A stretch of DNA of 11,292 nucleotides from the NCBI GenBank assembly GCA_002482715.1, contig DLGN01000296.1, positions 1-11,292 on the forward strand. The letters are read 5' to 3'. Of this stretch, positions 6,834 to 11,292 are shown piece after piece. This DNA is from Oxalobacteraceae bacterium UBA7693 (lineage in GTDB: Bacteria; Pseudomonadota; Gammaproteobacteria; Burkholderiales; Burkholderiaceae_D). The notes beneath the pieces are model-generated. The model had not been told where the DNA came from. It was given only the letters and a program-made list of their open reading frames with translations, and did not search any database. The position numbers were made by a program, and so were the translations under genes. Numbering within the stretch: position 1 is the first letter of the stretch; the number at the start of each line of letters is the position of its first letter.

Positions 6834-6855
6834 GCCAACATTAATTAATATTGGC
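6834..6855. repeat. 22-bp near-perfect palindrome between convergent genes
   Basis: GCCAACATTAATTAATATTGGC is symmetrical except for one base pair. It is nested inside a wider CCAAG (6812-6816) and CTTGG (6858-6862) pair. It sits in the gap between the convergent PH-domain and dioxygenase genes, where a bidirectional transcription end would be expected. It lacks the GC-rich stem and T-tract of a standard terminator. Confidence 0.6.
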
Positions 6856-6913
6856 TGCTTGGAATTGAGGCCATTCAATGCATACGGCTTGAAGTGCTTG
6901 TGCTGCGTCTTAG

Positions 6914-7972
6914 CTAGCGAAGACGCCGCCTCTCAGCATGTCCGTGGCGTATATAGTGTTCTAATGCATCCACGCCAGCTTGTGCTACATCAGGATTGGC
7001 TAGCAAGTAGGCATTTGCATCAAAGTGATAGGGGCCGTCGGGTTGATTCGAACTAGTTGAATCAATAAACTGATTTGGAACATCCCAGCCAGCATATCGA
7101 TTCGGCATGAAATGTCCATTTTGAATATTGATTAGTTTTCGGAAATAAATTTGTCCATAAAATGGATCTGAAAATAATGGTGAATACCAAGCGCAGTCCT
7201 CGAAAAAATAGTGAGTCACCTGCGACCAGCGACTGGCCTGACGATCTAGATGTGGGCTACCACCGTGCAATAAATTAGCAGCCCAAATTATTGCCTGACC
7301 TTTTTTCGCGAGGAACCGTTTAGGTTTTATACCGTGTGCGTCTACTAAGGCTTTCCATACGGGTTCATACATGGTCTGATCTGGTCTTGTGGGCAACGTC
7401 GAAACGCAACGTCCTATATGCTCGTTGGTGTAGATTGGAAGGCGATGACTGCCCGGATAGTAAAACAGTGGGCCATTGTCGATCGTAACATCTTCAAGCG
7501 CCACCCATACACCACACATAAAACGCTCTGGTACAGAATTAAAATGAACAGCATCAGAATGTAAGGCTTGTTGTGTACCAACTGGGAAATTCAGCGTTTG
7601 GAAAGGCCATGCTTGAGCACCATAAAGCTTACTCAACAAATTAATTATGCTTTGATTGGAGGCAATACGGCGTACATTAGCATCGAATCGCCAAGCATCT
7701 AGGAGACGTAAGTTGGCATCTCCCCCTGCACGAAATCGCGCCCAACTGTTTTCGTCATAATGATTGGTGAGTGAAGTTTTGATGTCGGCAGCTAGTTGTT
7801 CAAATTCTGCGTCGGGAAACTTGATGACGGCGACTCCATACGTGTGTAGTTGTCTTGCGATTTGTTGTACGTGGGTTTCAGCGTTAGCAAATAGTGTTTC
7901 AAAAAATGGTGATTCAATATTGGGTACACCAGGTAGCAAACGATGGAGGTTAGAAGTTGAATTTTGATTCAT
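6914..7972 (-). CDS. Phytanoyl-CoA dioxygenase (PhyH) family oxygenase with NPDVA tail
   Basis: A 352-residue Fe(II)/2-oxoglutarate oxygenase of the PhyH superfamily. Iron ligands are visible as LHSDAVHF (H138, D140) and LLHGG (H236). The 2-oxoglutarate-binding Arg is probably R248 in SRWSQVTHYFF. NGPLFYYPGSHRLP (166-179) is the family's characteristic loop. The enzyme core ends near residue 300. The last 40 residues form a separate module (YLLANPDVA...HYIRHGHAERR), a short repeat also seen at the ends of glycosyltransferases and secreted repeat proteins. The substrate cannot be deduced; family members hydroxylate lipids, amino acids or natural products. The ATG at 7972 is the only reasonable start, though no ribosome binding site is visible. 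It is convergent with the PH-domain gene and has no partner on its strand. Confidence 0.9.
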   Translation of the reverse strand: MNQNSTSNLHRLLPGVPNIESPFFETLFANAETHVQQIARQLHTYGVAVIKFPDAEFEQLAADIKTSLTNHYDENSWARFRAGGDANLRLLDAWRFDANVRRIASNQSIINLLSKLYGAQAWPFQTLNFPVGTQQALHSDAVHFNSVPERFMCGVWVALEDVTIDNGPLFYYPGSHRLPIYTNEHIGRCVSTLPTRPDQTMYEPVWKALVDAHGIKPKRFLAKKGQAIIWAANLLHGGSPHLDRQASRWSQVTHYFFEDCAWYSPLFSDPFYGQIYFRKLINIQNGHFMPNRYAGWDVPNQFIDSTSSNQPDGPYHFDANAYLLANPDVAQAGVDALEHYIRHGHAERRRLR

Positions 7973-8555
7973 ATATTAGTCGCGTCAAGTCTTTTTGAAA
8001 CGAACGATACTAGTCGCCCGAGATGGCCTTGCTACCAGTATAGCTTTGGTGCAAGAAAAGCGCAGTAGTTTCGATTGTTACAGGTTGAGAAAAAATCACT
8101 TGATATTTGACTGGATGTTGAAATTTGCAGTGGCGTTATTGGGTGTGTTTTCGTAATGTGAGCTACCTATGTCAGGAGCTAAATTGATCACAACAGGCTG
8201 GCGGTGTTAGGTCAACACGTACCAAGATGCTTTTGGAGTAGCGACGCTAATTGCGCGAAATTGCCGGCTCATTTTTGTTAGCATCATGTGGTTTTTTAGT
8301 GTAATTAACGCAAGCACACGATGAAGCAAAAAAACTGTTGGTATTTTGAAATGGGTGTGTGATGACTTTATAGGAAAATTATTATCGCGGTAATATGCGA
8401 TTCTTTGCTTCGATTTTTTGACTAAACGAGCTGATGGACGACCTGCGCTCGTAGCGTTTTTCGACAGGCGCAGCTCGAACAGTTTTGCGTTGAATTGAAT
8501 GGAGTTAAGGCCGACACTAAGATTTTTAAGTCGCTTAGCGGCTACCACTAGCTAT
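7973..8555. other. 583-bp intergenic region with a dispersed repeat
   Basis: No convincing gene. It must hold the dioxygenase promoter (minus strand, left part) and the end of the CPBP transcript (right part). The middle carries copy 1 of a dispersed repeat (8226-8359). A 113-codon open frame on the minus strand covers 8207-8548 but looks accidental, since the matching part of repeat copy 2 is broken by stops in that frame. Confidence 0.6.
8226..8359 (+). repeat. Dispersed repeat, copy 1
   Basis: Aligns to 11158-11292 in the same orientation with essentially one single-base gap. I estimate about 70 percent identity by eye. Conservation is best at both ends: GATGCTT-x-TGGAGTAGCG-x-CGCTA on the left and CACACGA-x-GAAGCAAAA plus ATTTTGAAA on the right. 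No terminal inverted repeats or transposase are seen. Confidence 0.75.
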
Positions 8556-9365
8556 CTAATCCAAAAGCAAAGACACTATAATCAGATTATTTAAACAATG
8601 TAGAGCAATCGAAGCACTCAATCCATCTCTCAGCCTTGCGTAACCCCAAAGTGCGCCCATGGATAACTGCGGTATTACTGCAAAAATAACGAGTAATCCG
8701 CTAGCATCATTGAATCTAAAATTGGTGATGTGGACAATCGCAAAAGCCCCGGCATACAACCAAAATATTTTAGGGTAGTGCTGGATAAATTGACGACCTA
8801 AACGAAATTCCTCTCCCGCGTATTGTTTTTTTTGTCTGCTCAAGCCAAAAAAATGGAGATAGGCGGCAATCGACATGGTAAAGAAAAACATTCCTGCAGC
8901 GATTTGCCATTGACCAAAAAATAGAGTGATCAGCGCCGGTCCCACAAACAGACTGTATTGCAGGTTTCTTAATCCAGCTCTAAAAATTAATTCCTCTATC
9001 AAAGGTGCAAAAACGAGTATGAGAAAAATAGCGCCGACACTATTGAACTCCAGAACATTCTCTATGCTTGTCCAAGAACTTAAGGCTAGACCGATCGACA
9101 TTATGTATATGAAGTTAAATGTTAGGCCAATACCTGCTAAGAGTGCTAATCGTTTGCAGCGATCACGAAAATTAGACTTGCTAGAAAAACGTCGGACAGG
9201 CTTTGCAAAAAAATGACGTAATTCGGTAACTTCTTTTCTGAAAAATCCATCCAGTCGTTTTGTCCAGTTTTGTTCAGTATTGTTTGTAGGCGATGTCGTA
9301 ATCGCTTCCTGAGGATTCGGCGTACTTTGCTCTTCAATCAAATCAATATCTGGTGGTGGCGTCAT
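8556..9365 (-). CDS. CPBP family intramembrane metalloprotease
   Basis: A 269-residue polytopic membrane protein. All CPBP (CAAX protease/Abi) motifs are present: EELIFRAGLR (E124, E125, R129), FAIVH (H212) and SIALHCLNN (H256, N260). These bind zinc within the membrane in type II CAAX proteases. Five to seven hydrophobic segments lie between residues 72 and 268. The first 70 residues are a polar, Pro/Thr/Asn-rich cytoplasmic extension followed by a basic stretch (KPVRRFSSKSNFRDRCKR) preceding the first membrane helix. Bacterial CPBP proteins are linked to bacteriocin immunity, peptide processing and membrane protein turnover; which applies here is unknown. No clear ribosome binding site precedes ATG 9365. 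The secreted-protein gene lies 126 bp upstream on the same strand, with a hairpin between them. Confidence 0.93.
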   Translation of the reverse strand: MTPPPDIDLIEEQSTPNPQEAITTSPTNNTEQNWTKRLDGFFRKEVTELRHFFAKPVRRFSSKSNFRDRCKRLALLAGIGLTFNFIYIMSIGLALSSWTSIENVLEFNSVGAIFLILVFAPLIEELIFRAGLRNLQYSLFVGPALITLFFGQWQIAAGMFFFTMSIAAYLHFFGLSRQKKQYAGEEFRLGRQFIQHYPKIFWLYAGAFAIVHITNFRFNDASGLLVIFAVIPQLSMGALWGYARLRDGLSASIALHCLNNLIIVSLLLD

Positions 9366-9449
9366 GTTTTGTTCGCTTTAGTGCTCTTGGAGAGGAAACT
9401 ATGAGGGTAAGACCCACGACAGCCTGTCTATGGCGAAAGGCTTGCACAT

Positions 9450-9481
9450 CAGAACATAACCTCATTTTGAGGTCAGTTCTG
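9450..9481 (-). terminator. Stem-loop after the small secreted-protein gene
   Basis: A two-part hairpin: outer CAGAAC/GTTCTG (9450-9455, 9476-9481) and inner ACCTCA/TGAGGT (9459-9464, 9468-9473) around a TTT loop. It starts 10 bases past the minus-strand stop. No good T-tract follows, so it may be a weak or Rho-assisted terminator or an mRNA 3' stabiliser. Confidence 0.45.
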
Positions 9482-9491
9482 TGAAGTGCTT

Positions 9492-10097
9492 TTACTTTGA
9501 GTTGATCTTCTTAATGATCTTAAAAGCCCGATACTCGCCGATTTTTGGATCAAAAATATTTTGGTTCTCAAACGAAAACTGCAAAGATTTTCCCTGTAAT
9601 GAAAGATATTGATTCGCCATATCGATGCTGGTTTCGATGGGGCTAGTCCAAAGTAATTTGCTCGAATTACCATTTGACTCACGCACCACAAACGACACAA
9701 AAAAGTCCTTTTCTATTTTGATGACCTCACCAACAATAACTTGTATGGTAGAGCTCGACTTATCTTTGTCGTCTTGAGTATTTGCCAGCGTCATAATGGT
9801 CGTTGGACAAATTGGTGCCATTTTCATGCCGATCAGTTTGCCGATTTTCTCGCCATTTTTATCAATCTCATTAAAATCTAAGTTAAATTCTTTCTTAAAT
9901 TTCTTTTTATCTTCGGCGTCCGCTGCGTTCAAAATGCAAAAGCCAACCTCCATGGTGCGTGTTTTTTCGTTGTTATTTTTGAGGATCGCTTCTGAGCATT
10001 CACAAGCGCGCTTTGCGATTTTATCCAGATATTCTTGGGCAAATAATGGAGAGTTAGCAGAGCATAACAATACGAGAAAGGCGATTTTTTTAAACAT
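9492..10097 (-). CDS. Small secreted or periplasmic protein, unrecognised
   Basis: A 201-residue protein with a clear Sec signal peptide (MFKKIAFLVLLCSANSPLFA, cleavage expected after A20 before QEY). The mature protein has Cys residues in ACECSE (C33, C35 by count), GFC and ICP, which suggests one or two disulphides outside the cytoplasm. It then has a charged Lys/Asp-rich middle and a beta-rich C-terminal half (IQVIVGEVIKIEKDFFVSFVV, LLWTSPIET). No family is recognised. The CxC-start style and AT-rich codons resemble small exported proteins of Bacteroidetes, hinting at transfer, but this is only an impression. AGG about eight bases before ATG 10097 serves as ribosome binding site. It is divergent from the CAT-like gene. 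Confidence 0.8.
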   Translation of the reverse strand: MFKKIAFLVLLCSANSPLFAQEYLDKIAKRACECSEAILKNNNEKTRTMEVGFCILNAADAEDKKKFKKEFNLDFNEIDKNGEKIGKLIGMKMAPICPTTIMTLANTQDDKDKSSSTIQVIVGEVIKIEKDFFVSFVVRESNGNSSKLLWTSPIETSIDMANQYLSLQGKSLQFSFENQNIFDPKIGEYRAFKIIKKINSK

Positions 10098-10328
10098 AGC
10101 AGTAACCTAAGAGAAAGGGGCTAAATCCTAACAGTAAATTGCTAATATGACTAATAAATTGTTTGCGCCTCGCTGCAAATTCGATCCTGAATTCTCGGGG
10201 AGTGATGAGCTGCCAAACGCTAATACTTTTAGGTATTATGCTCACCCTTATTCGGCCTGCAAGGCCTGCATCATTGAACCAAGCATATCCATTCAGTTTT
10301 GTACCCTCAAGATAAAAAGAATATCGAC

Positions 10329-10351
10329 AACTAATTCGAGAACTAATTCGA
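10329..10351 (+). promoter_or_regulatory. Tandem 11-bp direct repeat upstream of the CAT-like gene
   Basis: AACTAATTCGA occurs at 10329-10339 and 10341-10351, a 12-bp period, ending 24 bp before the start codon. It may be a regulator binding site overlapping the promoter or leader. The short period could equally be a simple tandem duplication. Confidence 0.4.
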
Positions 10352-10375
10352 CAAATAATATAAGGCAATTTCAGC

Positions 10376-11014
10376 ATGAAAAAAATTGACATCAGCACTT
10401 GGAACAGGCGAGAGCATTTTGCATTCTTTAGAAAAGTCGATCTGCCTTTTTACAATGTCAACACGCAAGTCGATATCACCGGATTGCCCGAACTGGCAAA
10501 ATCAAAATCGATCTCTATCAATAGTCTGTTGATTTTTCTGACGATTCAATCGATGAACCAAATTGATAATTTTCGATATCGGATTCGTGACGATTCGGTC
10601 TACTTACATGATGCAGTTCATCCGTCCTTCACGCATCTCAAAAAAGGTGAAGAACTTTTCAGAATCATCACAATGGATTTTGACAATGACCTAAAACGAT
10701 TTGACGACAAGTTGAAGCAAGCAGTCGAAGAATCGACCAGCTATTTTGATTTGAGTAAAGCGGCGGGGCGTGATGATTTAGTTTTCATGTCCTCCTTACC
10801 GTGGATATCGTTCACCGGTCTGGATCACACCTTAAGCCTAGATAAAGACGACGCAATCCCGCGCGTTTCATGGGGGCGATATGTCACCAACGCGGAGCAA
10901 ACTCTTTTGCCTTTCAACATTCGGGTGAATCATGTTGTGGTCGATGGCCTGCATGTAGGTCTCTTTTTTGAAGAGTTCGCGAGACAAATAAAGTGCCTTA
11001 GAGAGTTAGCGTGA
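10376..11014 (+). CDS. Chloramphenicol acetyltransferase (CatA)-like protein
   Basis: A 212-residue protein matching the usual length of type A chloramphenicol acetyltransferases, trimeric enzymes that acetylate chloramphenicol from acetyl-CoA. The start (WNRREHFAFF) is the typical CatA N-terminus. PWISFTG (142-148) corresponds to the conserved substrate-side strand with its Ser (S145). The catalytic motif is NHVVVDGLHVG (H186, D190, G191), where CatA has HAVxDGxHV. No frameshift or loss of catalytic residues is apparent. Many chromosomal CatA-like proteins are not proven to act on chloramphenicol, so resistance should not be assumed. AAGG (10362-10365) lies about ten bases upstream of ATG 10376. 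It is divergent from the small secreted-protein gene and has no mobile-element flanks in view. Confidence 0.88.
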   Translation: MKKIDISTWNRREHFAFFRKVDLPFYNVNTQVDITGLPELAKSKSISINSLLIFLTIQSMNQIDNFRYRIRDDSVYLHDAVHPSFTHLKKGEELFRIITMDFDNDLKRFDDKLKQAVEESTSYFDLSKAAGRDDLVFMSSLPWISFTGLDHTLSLDKDDAIPRVSWGRYVTNAEQTLLPFNIRVNHVVVDGLHVGLFFEEFARQIKCLRELA

Positions 11015-11157
11015 TTTTTAATTTTCCACGTTAGCGCATAAGTGCTGAACGTCGGGTAATTAGAGATCGGTATTGGCGAAAAGAAATTGAGCTTAGTTGT
11101 TAAGTTGTTGGTGTTTTGGTGTACCAAGAGTTCGCTCCAAGTATTAGTAGATACGGA

Positions 11158-11292
11158 GATGCTTCTGGAGTAGCGGCGCTACTTGGGCGAAAACAGCAAC
11201 AGCATTTTCGCTAGAACTACATGGGTGACTGGTTCGATTCACGCAACCACACGACGAAGCAAAAGGCGCGATGGCATTTTGAAACAGACGTG
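11158..11292 (+). repeat. Dispersed repeat, copy 2 (cut by window edge)
   Basis: Second copy of the element at 8226-8359, same orientation. It continues to the last base of the window and probably beyond. On the plus strand it reads ...SGVAALLGRKQQQHFR-stop-NYMGDWF... then HTTKQKARWHFETDV, while copy 1 reads HTMKQKNCWYFEMGV in a frame shifted by one base. This could be a decayed coding element. The open segment from ATG 11221 runs off the edge. Confidence 0.7.

Noticed and set aside
8207..8548. 113-codon minus-strand open frame
   Set aside because: No ribosome binding site or family. It covers dispersed repeat copy 1, and the equivalent frame in copy 2 contains stops.
10147..10389. 80-codon plus-strand frame upstream of the CAT-like gene
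   Set aside because: It overlaps the start of the CAT-like gene, has no family, and crosses the likely promoter and tandem repeat.
11029..11051. Hairpin CGTTAGC/GCTGAACG after the CAT-like gene as terminator
   Set aside because: The stem has a bulge and no T-tract follows on either strand.

Overview
The window looks like chromosomal DNA from a Gram-negative proteobacterium, moderate in GC and patchy in base composition. A betaproteobacterium (Burkholderiales or Oxalobacteraceae-like) is my best guess. That guess rests on the protein families present (DUF4157 proteins with acidic QRVEEEEP repeats, a GH64-like protein, a CPBP protease) and not on any ribosomal marker. There are no rRNA, tRNA, CRISPR, integrase or transposase genes. 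The many small unrelated cassettes, dispersed repeats and wide intergenic gaps suggest an accessory region.

Left edge to 1.2 kb (minus strand): a two-gene unit made of a MarR regulator and a small DUF1398 protein. Its promoter carries two copies of the palindrome TTTCCNNGGAAA spaced two helical turns apart, which fits autorepression. Beyond the DUF1398 gene, at the window edge, lies a long inverted repeat that folds best as a minus-strand RNA.

1.7 to 6.1 kb (plus strand): the most interesting part. It holds three consecutive genes with no Sec signal peptide. The first encodes a GH64/thaumatin-like beta-1,3-glucanase interrupted by two glycine-rich repeats. The second encodes a DUF4157 (eCIS_core) protein with five 16-residue acidic repeats, an HEAWH zinc-peptidase-like motif and a C-terminal tail resembling a His-Me-finger nuclease. 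The third encodes an unrecognised 410-residue protein that shares a gapless 29-residue N-terminal segment with the DUF4157 protein but lacks the DUF4157 domain. I read the last two as a pair of exported effectors that may use a common loading or sorting tag. No injection-system structural gene lies in the window.

6.2 to 11 kb: loosely related genes. They are a zinc-ribbon plus bacterial-PH membrane protein (plus), a phytanoyl-CoA dioxygenase-like enzyme with an NPDVA tail (minus), a CPBP intramembrane protease (minus), a small secreted Cys-containing protein (minus) and a chloramphenicol acetyltransferase-like protein (plus). Two diverged copies of a roughly 135-bp dispersed repeat lie after the dioxygenase region (8.2 kb) and at the right window edge (11.2 kb), both in plus orientation.
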